DNA of 64,000 nt from the NCBI RefSeq assembly GCF_020687745.1, contig NZ_JAJEWK010000005.1:62001-126000 (forward strand), in the 5' to 3' direction. This document shows, piece by piece, positions 8,374-17,427 of this stretch. Position numbers and translations under genes: made by a program. The notes beneath the pieces were generated by a model that saw only the letters and a program-made list of their open reading frames with translations, did not search any database and was not told where the DNA came from. The number at the start of each line of letters is the position of its first letter. Position 1 is the stretch's first letter. This stretch comes from Chryseobacterium sp. MFBS3-17. GTDB taxonomy: Bacteria; Bacteroidota; Bacteroidia; Flavobacteriales; Weeksellaceae.

Positions 8374-8399
8374 ATCTAAAAAATTGTTAAAAAGTTAAG

Positions 8400-8432
8400 A
8401 AAGGCACAGAATTTTATGTTTTGTGCTTTTTA
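8400..8432 (+). terminator. Weak terminator after the ketoacyl synthase gene
   Basis: GCACA (8404-8408) pairs with TGTGC (8422-8426), extended by A/T and one G-T pair, then a run of T. It ends about 14 bases before the next ATG. Confidence 0.45.
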
Positions 8433-8445
8433 ATTTACAGCTGAT

Positions 8446-9654
8446 ATGAGAAAAAGCTTAGTAGTGCTCACAGGCATTATATTCTTACTGGAATTTTATG
8501 TGTTTCAGGCTTTTAAAACTTTGTTTGATAAGCCGGTGGCAAAAACTCTTTACTGGGTGATTACTGGACTTACCTACGCTACCCTGCTGTATCTGACACT
8601 CACGCTGAACCGTGCCAGCCAGGATCACCGGCAAATACAGATAGTAGTGTGCATATTCCTGATTTTTGTATTGCCTAAGATTCTGGTTATCGTCTTCCTG
8701 CTTATTGATGATTTGCTGAGACTGCTTCAGTTCGGAATCGGTTATTTTTCCAACCGCGAGGAAAATCATTTTCCCGAACGCCGGAAATTCCTCAGCGCTG
8801 CAGGACTGGGACTTTTTGGATTAATGGCGTTGCTGTTCACAGACGGAATTATATTCGGAAAATATCGCCATAAAGTCCGCCGAGTGAAACTGAAAATCAA
8901 GGGACTTCCGGCAAGTTTCCGCGGCTATAAAATGGTACAGATTTCAGATTTGCACAGCGGTAGTTTTCAGCATCCCGAAAAATTAAAACCGGCCATAGAC
9001 TTGATCAATGCTCAAAGAGCAGATCTGGTATTGTTTACCGGTGATGTAGTAAATGATTATGCGGCAGAATACAAACGTTTTATCCCCCTGTTTTCTCAAA
9101 TTCAGGCAAAGGACGGCAAGTTTGCCGTACTGGGAAATCACGATTACGGATTCTATGCAGAATGGCAGTCTGAGGAAGAACAGAAGCAGAACGTGCCGGA
9201 TCTGATTAAAAATCTGGCTCAGTCGGGTTTTGAAACTCTGAGGAATGAACACCGGGTTATCGAGAAAAATGGAGATAAATTCTATGTTATCGGTGTGGAA
9301 AACTGGGGCGTAAAGCCATTTCCGCAGTTTGGTGACCTGGATAAGGCCTCAAGGGGAATTCCACCGGAAGCCGCAAAAATACTGATGAGTCATGATCCAT
9401 CGCATTTTGATGAAGTGGTTAAAAAGCATCCTTCAGAAGTTCAGCTTACCTTATCGGGACATACCCATGGCATGCAGTTTGGTCTGGATCTTAAAAATAT
9501 AAAATGGAGCCCTGTTCAGTACCGCTACAGCAAGTGGGCAGACCTCTATGAAAGCATGGGCAAATACCTGTACGTGAACCGCGGGTTTGGGGTCATAGCC
9601 TATCCCGGACGTGTGGGAGTTCACCCGGAAATTACCGTTTTTGAGCTTCATTAG
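8446..9654 (+). CDS. Membrane-anchored metallophosphoesterase (YkuE/YaeI type)
   Basis: 402 residues. The N-terminal 140 residues hold about three to four hydrophobic helices. The C-terminal calcineurin-like phosphoesterase domain has all its metal motifs in order: QISDLHSG, LFTGDVVND, LGNHDYG, MSHDPSHF and LSGHTHGMQ. Relatives act on lipid A precursors, phospholipids or unknown phosphoesters at the membrane. The substrate cannot be read from the sequence. It follows the ketoacyl synthase, which would fit a lipid-related role, but the weak terminator between them leaves co-transcription uncertain. Confidence 0.88.
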   Translation: MRKSLVVLTGIIFLLEFYVFQAFKTLFDKPVAKTLYWVITGLTYATLLYLTLTLNRASQDHRQIQIVVCIFLIFVLPKILVIVFLLIDDLLRLLQFGIGYFSNREENHFPERRKFLSAAGLGLFGLMALLFTDGIIFGKYRHKVRRVKLKIKGLPASFRGYKMVQISDLHSGSFQHPEKLKPAIDLINAQRADLVLFTGDVVNDYAAEYKRFIPLFSQIQAKDGKFAVLGNHDYGFYAEWQSEEEQKQNVPDLIKNLAQSGFETLRNEHRVIEKNGDKFYVIGVENWGVKPFPQFGDLDKASRGIPPEAAKILMSHDPSHFDEVVKKHPSEVQLTLSGHTHGMQFGLDLKNIKWSPVQYRYSKWADLYESMGKYLYVNRGFGVIAYPGRVGVHPEITVFELH

Positions 9655-9672
9655 ATTAGGTCATTTCAGCAA

Positions 9673-9704
9673 AAAGGATTAACTTAATAGTTAATCCTTT
9701 ACTT
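9673..9704. terminator. Bidirectional terminator
   Basis: A perfect 12-bp stem, 9673-9684 with 9689-9700, around the loop TAAT, between the convergent phosphoesterase and threonine dehydrogenase genes. Confidence 0.85.
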
Positions 9705-9760
9705 TATTTCGCTTTGTTGAAATCGCTGTATTACAAATTATTATAATCTATAACCCTAAA

Positions 9761-10726
9761 TTATGCTTTAGCTAATTTTACCCTGAGGTTTTTCAGCATA
9801 TCCTTAGACATAGCACTGATGTCAAAATCGTAGGTCAGTCCCCAGTCTTTCTTTGCCACAGCGTCGTCTATGGATGCCGGCCATGAGTCTGCAATCGCCT
9901 GTCTGAAATCCGGTTCGTAGGAAATTTCAAACTCCGGGATTTCTTTTTTGATTTCTGCGGCGAGTTCTTTCGGGGTGAAAGAAAGTCCGCCCAGATTATA
10001 AGAAGTGTGCACAGAAAGATTTTCTTTCGGAGCTTCCATCAGTTTCAGGGTGGCATTGATGGCATCATCCATGTAGAGCATGGGCATGGCCGTATCTTCT
10101 GAGATAAAACTGGTATATTTGCCTTGTTCTACTGCTTCATAAAAAATTTCAACGGCGTAGTCCGTAGTGCCACCACCTGCAGGAGTTTTCCAGGAAATGA
10201 GACCGGGATAGCGTATGCTTCGTACATCTACCCCATGCTTGTCATGGTAATATTCGCACCATTTTTCACCGGCCATTTTAGAAATTCCATAAACAGTTGT
10301 AGGATTCAGAACCACGTCCTGACCTACGTTTTCTTTAGGCAGACCTTTACCAAAAACAGCTATTGAGCTGGGCCAGAAAATTTTCTTCAGCAAACCTTCC
10401 TTAGCCATTTCACAAAGATTCAGTAAGGGTTCAATATTTAGTTTCCAGGCAAAAAGAGGCTGCTTCTCAGACGTACCGGAGAGCAGTGAAGCCAGGTGAT
10501 ATACCGTAGTGATTTCATAATCCTGAACCACCTGGCGCACCAGTTGGGTATTGTTAACATCCATTCGTTCATAATATCCTGCAGAAGTAAGATTTTTATC
10601 ATAACGATCCAGGCCGGAGGCTACCACATTTTCTGCGCCATGTATTTCTACCAGACGGTTGGTAAGTTCTGTTCCGATTTGACCTAAAGCTCCGGTAATA
10701 AGAATTTTTTCCTTGTAGGATTCCAT
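9761..10726 (-). CDS. tdh: L-threonine 3-dehydrogenase, SDR (epimerase-like) type
   Basis: 321 residues. Extended short-chain dehydrogenase with the NAD motif GALGQIGTEL near the N-terminus, the active-site pair in TVYGISKMAGE (Tyr-x3-Lys), and the substrate-side YPGLISW and GGGTTDYAVEIF segments seen in the epimerase-like threonine dehydrogenases of flavobacteria. The enzyme oxidises L-threonine to 2-amino-3-ketobutyrate, which is then cleaved to glycine, linking to the glycine cleavage system. It is not the zinc-dependent MDR-type Tdh of E. coli. Single gene with its own promoter. Confidence 0.88.
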   Translation of the reverse strand: MESYKEKILITGALGQIGTELTNRLVEIHGAENVVASGLDRYDKNLTSAGYYERMDVNNTQLVRQVVQDYEITTVYHLASLLSGTSEKQPLFAWKLNIEPLLNLCEMAKEGLLKKIFWPSSIAVFGKGLPKENVGQDVVLNPTTVYGISKMAGEKWCEYYHDKHGVDVRSIRYPGLISWKTPAGGGTTDYAVEIFYEAVEQGKYTSFISEDTAMPMLYMDDAINATLKLMEAPKENLSVHTSYNLGGLSFTPKELAAEIKKEIPEFEISYEPDFRQAIADSWPASIDDAVAKKDWGLTYDFDISAMSKDMLKNLRVKLAKA

Positions 10727-10752
10727 GTGATGTATTTAGAATTATTGAATCG

Positions 10753-10760
10753 CAAATTTA
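10753..10760 (-). promoter_or_regulatory. -7 box for threonine dehydrogenase
   Basis: TAAATTTG on the minus strand, 26 bases before the ATG. The -33 region has only TTTTA-like sequence. Confidence 0.5.
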
Positions 10761-10867
10761 GAAAAATAGCGTCATTAATAAAAGAAAATCACAATGAAAA
10801 CCACACCGCAGTGAGTAAACTTACAAGTCGACCCCGCGCCGTGTACCCGCTGCTCGTTCTTTTTCTT

Positions 10868-10875
10868 TATTTTTG
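10868..10875 (+). promoter_or_regulatory. -7 box for gamma-glutamyltransferase
   Basis: TATTTTTG, full match, 16 bases before the ATG at 10892. No TTTG at the expected -33 position. Confidence 0.5.
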
Positions 10876-10891
10876 ATGAAACAATTTTGAT

Positions 10892-12577
10892 ATGAAAAAG
10901 TTTGCTTTTCTCCTGTTGATATACAGTCTGTGGATCCCTGCTCAGTACACAGAGATTAACATCGTTAAAGAAATCCGTACACAGAATAAAGGCCTGGTGG
11001 TCTCTGCGCATCCGCTGGCAAGCGAGGCCGGTGCCAGAATTTTACGTCAGGGCGGAAATGCGTTTGATGCAGCCATTGCCACTCAATATGCGCTTGCAGT
11101 CGTGTATCCCCAGGCTGGAAATCTGGGTGGTGGCGGATTTTTGGTGGGTTTCAGGAATGATGGTCAGCATGTTGCTATTGATTTTCGGGAAACGGCTCCC
11201 GCAAAAGCGCATGCGGATATGTATCTGGATGCGCAAGGCAATGCCAATACCCTTTTTTCGCAAAACGGGTCCCTGGCAGCGGGGATTCCGGGTTCGGTAG
11301 CCGGTTTTTTTGAAACCCTGAAACATGCACGGTTGCCCATGACCCAACTGATTCAGCCGGCCATAGACCTTGCCGAAGAAGGATTTGCCATTACCCGCCG
11401 GGAAGCTGATTTACTGAATAGTCAGATGGTGTTTTTTCACAAGTATAACCAACAGCGTACCGTATTTCAAAAAGAAACTCCATGGAAGCAAGGTGACTTG
11501 CTCATTCAGAAAGAACTGGCTGAAACCTTGAGGCGCATCCAGAAAAACGGCGCAAAAGGTTTTTACGAAGGAGATACAGCTCAGTTAATAGTGGATGAGA
11601 TGAAACGCGGAAACGGAATCATTACGCTGCAAGATTTAAAAAATTATACAGCAATCGTAAGAAAGCCGCTGGTTTTTGACTATAAAAACCATCAGATTGT
11701 TTCAATGCCTCTTCCCTCCAGCGGCGGGATTTTGCTCGCGCAAATGCTCAAAATGACTTCGTTTGAAGGTCTTGAGCAATACGGACATCATTCTCCGGAA
11801 GCGGTTCAGATTATGATCGAGGCAGAGCGGCGTGCCTATGCAGACCGTGCTGAATTTATGGGAGACCCGGCATTTATTTCAGATCAGACACAGATGCTGA
11901 TGTCTGAAAACTATTTGCGCAAGCGGTGGAAAAGCTATCAGAAAGCCAGCGCCACGCCGAGTTCGGAGGTGGGCAATATCATTGCCCCAACACAAGAGTC
12001 ATCAGAAACCACGCACATCTCTGTTCTGGACCGGGAAGGAAATGCCGTAGCCGTAACCACGACCCTGAACGGACTCTATGGGAGCAAGGTGGTGGTAAGC
12101 GGTGCCGGTTTTTTTCTGAATAACGAGATGGATGATTTCTCCATAAAACCGGGGGTGCCCAACATGTTTGGGGCAGTTGGAGGTGAAGCCAATAAAATTG
12201 AGCCCGGAAAACGGATGCTCAGTTCCATGACCCCCACCATAGTCCTGAAAAACAACAAACCCTTTATGGTGGTGGGAACTCCCGGCGGCACTACCATTCC
12301 CACTTCTGTTTTTCAGACCATTGTCAATGTAATTGATTTTAAACTCAGCCCGAATGCAGCAGTAAATCTGCCGAAGTTTCACCATCAGTGGCTTCCGGAA
12401 ACGGTGATGGCCGAAAGTGGTTTCCCGGAGGCCAGCGTAAAAGCACTGGAAAAATGGAATTATACTTTTGAAAAGGTGAATCAGATCGGCCGGACAGAAC
12501 TCATTGTGGCAGATGGCTCAGGAAATGCAGTGGCGGTGGCAGATGGGCGTGGTGATGATTCTGCAGCCGTGGAGTAA
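10892..12577 (+). CDS. ggt: Gamma-glutamyltransferase
   Basis: 561 residues. A signal peptide of about 18 residues (ending IPAQ) sends it to the periplasm. The proenzyme cleaves itself before the first Thr of TTHISVLD (Thr 373), which becomes the nucleophile of the small subunit. Substrate-binding motifs PSSGGILL (residues 275-282) and GTPGGTTIP are present. It transfers or hydrolyses gamma-glutamyl groups of glutathione and similar amides. It precedes, on the same strand, the run of amide-bond-forming ligases (90-base gap). A link to a gamma-glutamyl-type product of that run is possible but unproven. Confidence 0.93.
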   Translation: MKKFAFLLLIYSLWIPAQYTEINIVKEIRTQNKGLVVSAHPLASEAGARILRQGGNAFDAAIATQYALAVVYPQAGNLGGGGFLVGFRNDGQHVAIDFRETAPAKAHADMYLDAQGNANTLFSQNGSLAAGIPGSVAGFFETLKHARLPMTQLIQPAIDLAEEGFAITRREADLLNSQMVFFHKYNQQRTVFQKETPWKQGDLLIQKELAETLRRIQKNGAKGFYEGDTAQLIVDEMKRGNGIITLQDLKNYTAIVRKPLVFDYKNHQIVSMPLPSSGGILLAQMLKMTSFEGLEQYGHHSPEAVQIMIEAERRAYADRAEFMGDPAFISDQTQMLMSENYLRKRWKSYQKASATPSSEVGNIIAPTQESSETTHISVLDREGNAVAVTTTLNGLYGSKVVVSGAGFFLNNEMDDFSIKPGVPNMFGAVGGEANKIEPGKRMLSSMTPTIVLKNNKPFMVVGTPGGTTIPTSVFQTIVNVIDFKLSPNAAVNLPKFHHQWLPETVMAESGFPEASVKALEKWNYTFEKVNQIGRTELIVADGSGNAVAVADGRGDDSAAVE

Positions 12578-12666
12578 ATGCAAATATAGTAACCAACCAT
12601 TCAAAACTCAACAACAACCTTTCCGGAAATTGTTTATATTTAGCCATTGATTGACGATAAAACCAA

Positions 12667-13797
12667 ATGATTTTTAAACTTACCACAGCAGAAGACGATA
12701 AACGCACAGTCTATGTCACCGGAAATTTCAACCAGTGGAATCCGCGGGATGCCGATTTTCAAATGAAAAAAACGGCAAATGGCTATGTTCTGGAGATTCC
12801 GGATGAAAGATTTCCAGAAGAAATTGAATATAAATTCACCAAGGGCGGATGGGAAAACGTGGAAATTGACCGTTTCGGCAATATCACATCCAACAGAAAA
12901 GCATGCCGTTCTCAGGGTGAATTGCTGGCACATGTGGAACGTTGGCGAATCAACTGGGGACCCTTCAAGAAAGAATTTTTCCCGGCAATTGAGTTGATAT
13001 CAGAGAAGTTCTATATCCCACAACTGGACAAAACCCGTAAGGTTTGGGCACTTTTACCATTCAACTATCATAAAACCAATAAAACATATCCGGTGCTGTA
13101 TCTTCATGATGCGCAGAATCTGTTCAACGAAGGTTCCATATTCGGGAACTGGGAAATCGATAAAAAGATGGCCATTCTTGCAGAATACGGCCGTGGAGAC
13201 CTGATCATTATCGGCATCGAAAACGGAAACGAACACCGTACAGACGAGTATGTACTGGAATACGATTCCATTGCCAAAAATGCGGAAGGAAAAAAGTACA
13301 TCAGATTTCTGGCAGACACCCTAAAACCATATGTAGACAGTGTTTACCGGACAAAAACCGGCAGGGAACATACCGGTATCGGGGGCAGTTCACTGGGCGG
13401 CCTCATCAGCATATACAGCGGATTTCTGTACCCGGAAGTCTATTCCAAACTGATGATTTTCTCGCCTTCACTGTGGGTAAATCCGGATTATGATTTCCCC
13501 ATGATGAACTTCCGTACCCCATATGAAACCAAAATCTATATGTACGGCGGCGAGCACGAAGGTTCCGGCATGACGGAACGGATGCTGGAATTTGAACGCC
13601 TGATGGAAGATTCGGAAGCTCATTATTCGGTACAGTTTGATTTCAGAATCAGCATGAATCCGGACGGGAAGCATCAGGAATTTTTCTGGTCGCAGGAATT
13701 TCCCCGTGCTGTGGAATGGTTGTTTTTCGACAGTCAGAAAGACCCCAAAGAACTCGCCGAACTGGCTCAGAAAGAAGAATCGGAAAGCCCGGAATAA
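12667..13797 (+). CDS. CBM48-alpha/beta hydrolase fusion esterase (Fes-like architecture)
   Basis: 376 residues with no signal peptide. Residues 1-95 form a CBM48/isoamylase-N-like beta domain (TVYVTGNFNQWNPRD, then EYKFTKGGW). Residues 115-355 are an esterase-D-type alpha/beta hydrolase: YPVLYLHDAQNLF, the nucleophile elbow GGSSLGG (Ser 242) and a late GKHQEFFW His. The same two-domain order occurs in enterochelin esterase (Fes), which opens siderophore esters in the cytoplasm. The C-terminal 20 residues are acidic. It heads the amidoligase run; a sequence at 12635-12642 (TATATTTA, one mismatch to the -7 consensus) could be its promoter. The substrate is unknown. Confidence 0.82.
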   Translation: MIFKLTTAEDDKRTVYVTGNFNQWNPRDADFQMKKTANGYVLEIPDERFPEEIEYKFTKGGWENVEIDRFGNITSNRKACRSQGELLAHVERWRINWGPFKKEFFPAIELISEKFYIPQLDKTRKVWALLPFNYHKTNKTYPVLYLHDAQNLFNEGSIFGNWEIDKKMAILAEYGRGDLIIIGIENGNEHRTDEYVLEYDSIAKNAEGKKYIRFLADTLKPYVDSVYRTKTGREHTGIGGSSLGGLISIYSGFLYPEVYSKLMIFSPSLWVNPDYDFPMMNFRTPYETKIYMYGGEHEGSGMTERMLEFERLMEDSEAHYSVQFDFRISMNPDGKHQEFFWSQEFPRAVEWLFFDSQKDPKELAELAQKEESESPE

Positions 13798-13832
13798 TAC
13801 CTGTCATTAACCCTTTTAGACCCCACGAATTC

Positions 13833-15242
13833 ATGAGAATTGTACCACAACAAAAACAGGATGCTGCCCAGTATTTTAACTTTTACACGCCTGCACAATG
13901 GCAGGAAAAACAAGAGCAAATCAACCCGAAAATTGGCAAACTCTTTTCGGGACAGAAAAATGAAACTTTTATTCTGGTCGAAGAACATGCCGTGACCTTT
14001 CTCATTGGCTTGGGTGATCGCCCTGATTTTGCTGATATTCAGAATACGGCCGCTCAGTTCGCCCATCAGTTCAGAAAAAAAATCAGCGCCGTTCCCACCG
14101 GAATCCATGCAGGCAGTTTAGACGAAAAAGAAGTGGAGCAACTGGCTACAGGGCTGTCACTGGGAACTTATGAATATCCTTATCAGGGTAAACATCCGTT
14201 CTGCCAGACGGAGTTTGAACTGAGACTCAATCTTTCAGAAGGTGCGGTGGTGCATATTGAAAAAAAGACATCGGCCATTACCGAGGGGCAGTTTGCCTGC
14301 ATGGAGTGGCTGAACAAACCGCAGAATCACAAGCGGGTTTCCCATATTTCAGTGTATCTGAAGGAAATTTCGGAGCGGTATGGGTTTAAATTAACTGTTT
14401 TTGACCGGCAAGAATCAGCAGCACTCGGGCTGGGCGCATTTCTGGCGGTGAACGACGGCAGTTCTCAGGATGCAGCGTTTACGATTTTGGAATACCGAAG
14501 TGCGGAGCCGAATGCAAAAACCATCGGACTGGTAGGAAAATGCGTCCTGTTTGACACCGGCGGAATTTCTATTAAATCTGCAGACAATCTCCATTATATG
14601 AAGTCAGATATGGGCGGCGCTACAGCGGTCATCGGCACCCTCATTGCCGCTGCTGAAATGAAACTTCCGGTGAATATAGTAGCCGTACTGCCCGTTACAG
14701 ACAATGTGGTGTCCAATACTTCTTATCTTCCCAGCGATGTGGTGACCGCTTACAATGGTAAAACCATTGAAATCATCAATACCGATGCAGAAGGAAGACT
14801 GACACTGGCAGACGGCCTCTCCTATCTGGCTGCAAATTACAAAACAGACGTTATGATTGATCTGGCCACGCTTACCGGCAGTTCTGTACGTATGTTTGGC
14901 AATACCTGCGGTGCGCTTTTCTCAAACGATGCTGCCCTTGCCGGGGATCTGGCAGCCGCAGGTGACCATACCGGTCAGCGACTGTGGCCACTGCCGCTCT
15001 GGGATGTCTGGAAAGAAGATTTCACCTCAGACGTGGCAGATTTTAAAAACATCTCGCTAAAACCTGTGGGAGATTGCATCATTGCGGCTAAGTTTCTGGA
15101 GCAGTTTATTGAAAATCACCCGGCCTGGGCACATCTGGACATTGCGGGTGTTTCGTTTGGCAATGTGCCGTATGCCAAGGAAAAAGCAGCCACCGGATAC
15201 GGCGTTCAATTATTACTGAAATTTATTGAAAAAATACTGTAA
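13833..15242 (+). CDS. M17 family leucyl aminopeptidase
   Basis: 469 residues from the ATG at 13833. A longer frame from 13716 overlaps the upstream gene by 82 bases and adds 39 unlike-family residues, so it is rejected. The two-zinc site of M17 is complete: GKCVLFDTGGISIK (Lys 236, Asp 241, catalytic Lys 248), MKSDMGGATA (Asp 259) and the signature NTDAEGRL (Asp 318, Glu 320, Arg 322). These enzymes remove N-terminal residues from peptides in the cytoplasm. The 35-base gap to the esterase gene suggests one operon, and its place next to peptide-ligase genes may mean it trims or recycles their product. General peptide turnover is the alternative. Confidence 0.92.
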   Translation: MRIVPQQKQDAAQYFNFYTPAQWQEKQEQINPKIGKLFSGQKNETFILVEEHAVTFLIGLGDRPDFADIQNTAAQFAHQFRKKISAVPTGIHAGSLDEKEVEQLATGLSLGTYEYPYQGKHPFCQTEFELRLNLSEGAVVHIEKKTSAITEGQFACMEWLNKPQNHKRVSHISVYLKEISERYGFKLTVFDRQESAALGLGAFLAVNDGSSQDAAFTILEYRSAEPNAKTIGLVGKCVLFDTGGISIKSADNLHYMKSDMGGATAVIGTLIAAAEMKLPVNIVAVLPVTDNVVSNTSYLPSDVVTAYNGKTIEIINTDAEGRLTLADGLSYLAANYKTDVMIDLATLTGSSVRMFGNTCGALFSNDAALAGDLAAAGDHTGQRLWPLPLWDVWKEDFTSDVADFKNISLKPVGDCIIAAKFLEQFIENHPAWAHLDIAGVSFGNVPYAKEKAATGYGVQLLLKFIEKIL

Positions 15243-15384
15243 AAAATTCGTCCAATTCAAAAAAACAATGTAATATTGAGAGAGATTTTGAATTTGACAC
15301 CTCTTTTTTAAATCTGATGTTCAATCCTCAGAAAAACAAAGGTTTCATCATTGAAGTTTCACCGTTTTCAATAAAACACTGTTT
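15243..15384. other. Intergenic stretch before the first ATP-grasp gene
   Basis: 142 bases, AT-rich. I see no clear hairpin terminator and no full TAnnTTTG box (TAATATTG at 15271-15278 has one mismatch). It may carry a promoter that would make the ligase genes a separate transcript from the aminopeptidase. Confidence 0.3.
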
Positions 15385-16596
15385 ATGGAGAAAAAAACAA
15401 TAGTCTGCATTTCCTGCTATCTGAAGGGTTATGATTTCATGGACGAAATGCATCAGCTGGGAAATAAAATCATCCTGATTACCTCAGAAAATCTGCGCGA
15501 AAAAAACTGGCCGTGGCATGCCATAGACGAGGTTTTTTATATGACCGAAACCTCACCGTCGGTATGGAATCTGGAGCATCTGGTTCATGGCTTTTCTCAT
15601 CTGATGCAAACCCGTAAAGTGGATGCCGTAGTGGCACTCGATGATTACGATGTGGAAAAAGCGGCACTAATCCGTGAAAATTTCAGGATTCCCGGCATGG
15701 GACAAACCACACACAGATATTTCCGGGATAAGCTGGCCATGCGGCACAAAGCGCTGGAAAGTGGCATATCTGTTCCTGAATTCACTGCTGTTTTTAATAA
15801 TGACGAAGTCAATAGTTTTGCGGACCGTGTACCTGCACCGTGGGTTTTGAAACCCCGTTCTGAAGCCTCGGCTACCGGAATCAAAAAGCTGCATTCCCGG
15901 GACCAGCTATGGGAAACCATAGGGCGCCTCGGAGATGAACGGCATCTTTTTTTACTGGAAAGTTTTAAACCCGGCCATGTGTATCATGTGGATGCACTGG
16001 TATATGATGGTCACATTAAATTCACCTCATGCGCACGCTATCTGGCGCCACCTATGCAGGTTTCGCATGAAGGCGGCGTATTCCGGTCTCAGACTTTGAG
16101 TCGGCAATCTGAAGAATTTGCAACACTGGAAACTCTGAACAAACAACTTTTATCGGCGTTCGGACTGAAAAACGGAGCTACCCATACAGAATTTATCCGT
16201 GGACAAGAAAACGGTGAGTGGTATTTCCTGGAAACCTCCTCACGGGTAGGCGGTGCCCATATTCCGGATCTGGTGGAAGCCGCTACCGGCATCAATATCT
16301 GGCGGGAATGGGCCCGAATAGAAGACAGCCTGCTGAAGAAAAAAAAGTATGCTCCGGCAGAGCCTCACACTTTCTCTGCTGGTCTGCTGGTAGCATTGGC
16401 CAACAGTAAAAATCCGGATTATGCAGGTTTTACAGACGACTCTGTAGAGAAATTTCTCCCGATAGAAAATCACATTGGTATTGTATATAAGGCAGACAGT
16501 GATGAAAAAATCCTGAAGCTGCTGGACGAAGCTGCCGAAAAAGTCACCGACAATTTTTTAACCATTCTTCCGCCTCAGGATAAACCTACCGCATGA
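15385..16596 (+). CDS. ATP-grasp carboxylate-amine ligase (first of the cluster)
   Basis: 403 residues. A Rossmann-like pre-ATP-grasp domain (residues 1-110) is followed by an ATP-grasp core: FRDKLAMRHKALE, the ATP-binding Lys in WVLKPRSEASATGI, HLFLLESFKPG with conserved Glu, and the Mg-binding GATHTEFI and FLETSSRVGGAHI segments. This is the pattern of ligases that activate a carboxylate as acyl phosphate and join it to an amine, as in BL00235 or carnosine synthase relatives. No carrier-protein or adenylation domain is present, so the product is probably a free small molecule. It lies upstream of an esterase, a second ATP-grasp enzyme, a GCS2-type ligase and an amidotransferase. Confidence 0.85.
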   Translation: MEKKTIVCISCYLKGYDFMDEMHQLGNKIILITSENLREKNWPWHAIDEVFYMTETSPSVWNLEHLVHGFSHLMQTRKVDAVVALDDYDVEKAALIRENFRIPGMGQTTHRYFRDKLAMRHKALESGISVPEFTAVFNNDEVNSFADRVPAPWVLKPRSEASATGIKKLHSRDQLWETIGRLGDERHLFLLESFKPGHVYHVDALVYDGHIKFTSCARYLAPPMQVSHEGGVFRSQTLSRQSEEFATLETLNKQLLSAFGLKNGATHTEFIRGQENGEWYFLETSSRVGGAHIPDLVEAATGINIWREWARIEDSLLKKKKYAPAEPHTFSAGLLVALANSKNPDYAGFTDDSVEKFLPIENHIGIVYKADSDEKILKLLDEAAEKVTDNFLTILPPQDKPTA

Positions 16597-16677
16597 TATA
16601 CTGCATATTTCCGGTCACAGCAGTACTGAAAACGAATACCGGATTTGCCGATTTGTTTAATAAAAAATAGAAAGCTA

Positions 16678-17391
16678 ATGCCCAAAACAGAACACACAGA
16701 TTTTTATTCGCACATCCTGGGAACCAGCATGAAGGTTGAAGTGACCGGACATTACGGTTACCCAATTATTATGTTTCCCACGTCCCGGGGATCATATACC
16801 CAGAATCATGATTTCAAGCTGAACGACTGTATTTCCTGGTTTATTGATCAGGGAAAAGTAAAACTGTATAATGTACAGACCATAGACAGCTGGAGCCTCT
16901 ATGATAAAGGAATTCACCCTGAAGACCGGATACGCAACTACGAATTATGGGTTCAGTTTATGCGCAGGGAATTTGTGCCGTACATTCAGCAGCTTCATCA
17001 GACACACCGGGTGGCGCTGGCGGGAGCAAGTTTTGGCGGATATCACGCAGCTAATTTTGCGTTCCGGTTTCCCGATCTCGTTTCACATCTGTTTTGCCTG
17101 AGCGGTGCTTTTACCATACGCGATTTTATGGATGGTTACTGTGGCGAACTGGTATATTTCAACAGTCCTCGGGAGTTTGTAGCCAATGATGAATCCTGGA
17201 AATACAAACACATGCACATAGTCCTAAGCACTTCTGACCAGGACATCTGCCTGGAGCAAACCCGTGAAATGGCAGGAATATTAACCCAAAAGGGCATTGA
17301 CCACTGGTACGATGAGCAGAAATGGATCAATCACGACTGGCCGCTGTGGCGCATGGTCTTCCCCATGTTCATCGGAAGGTTCTTTTCTTAA
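16678..17391 (+). CDS. Alpha/beta hydrolase (esterase-D-like)
   Basis: 237 residues from the ATG at 16678; an upstream TTG at 16645 would only add 11 residues. It has YPIIMFPTSRGSYTQN near the N-terminus, the nucleophile elbow GASFGGYHAANFAF, and a late NHDWPLW that supplies the probable catalytic His. No signal peptide, so it is cytoplasmic. It sits between two ATP-grasp genes, 81 bases after one and 36 before the other, and is a second hydrolase unrelated in detail to the CBM48 fusion. An esterase, acyltransferase or thioesterase role on the cluster's product is inferred from place only. Confidence 0.8.
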   Translation: MPKTEHTDFYSHILGTSMKVEVTGHYGYPIIMFPTSRGSYTQNHDFKLNDCISWFIDQGKVKLYNVQTIDSWSLYDKGIHPEDRIRNYELWVQFMRREFVPYIQQLHQTHRVALAGASFGGYHAANFAFRFPDLVSHLFCLSGAFTIRDFMDGYCGELVYFNSPREFVANDESWKYKHMHIVLSTSDQDICLEQTREMAGILTQKGIDHWYDEQKWINHDWPLWRMVFPMFIGRFFS

Positions 17392-17427
17392 AAACAATTA
17401 AGCATTAACATCAAAAAATATAATAAT

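Noticed and set aside
13716-13832. Longer N-terminus for the M17 aminopeptidase.
   Set aside because: It overlaps the upstream esterase gene and adds 39 residues unlike the family; the ATG at 13833 gives the normal length.
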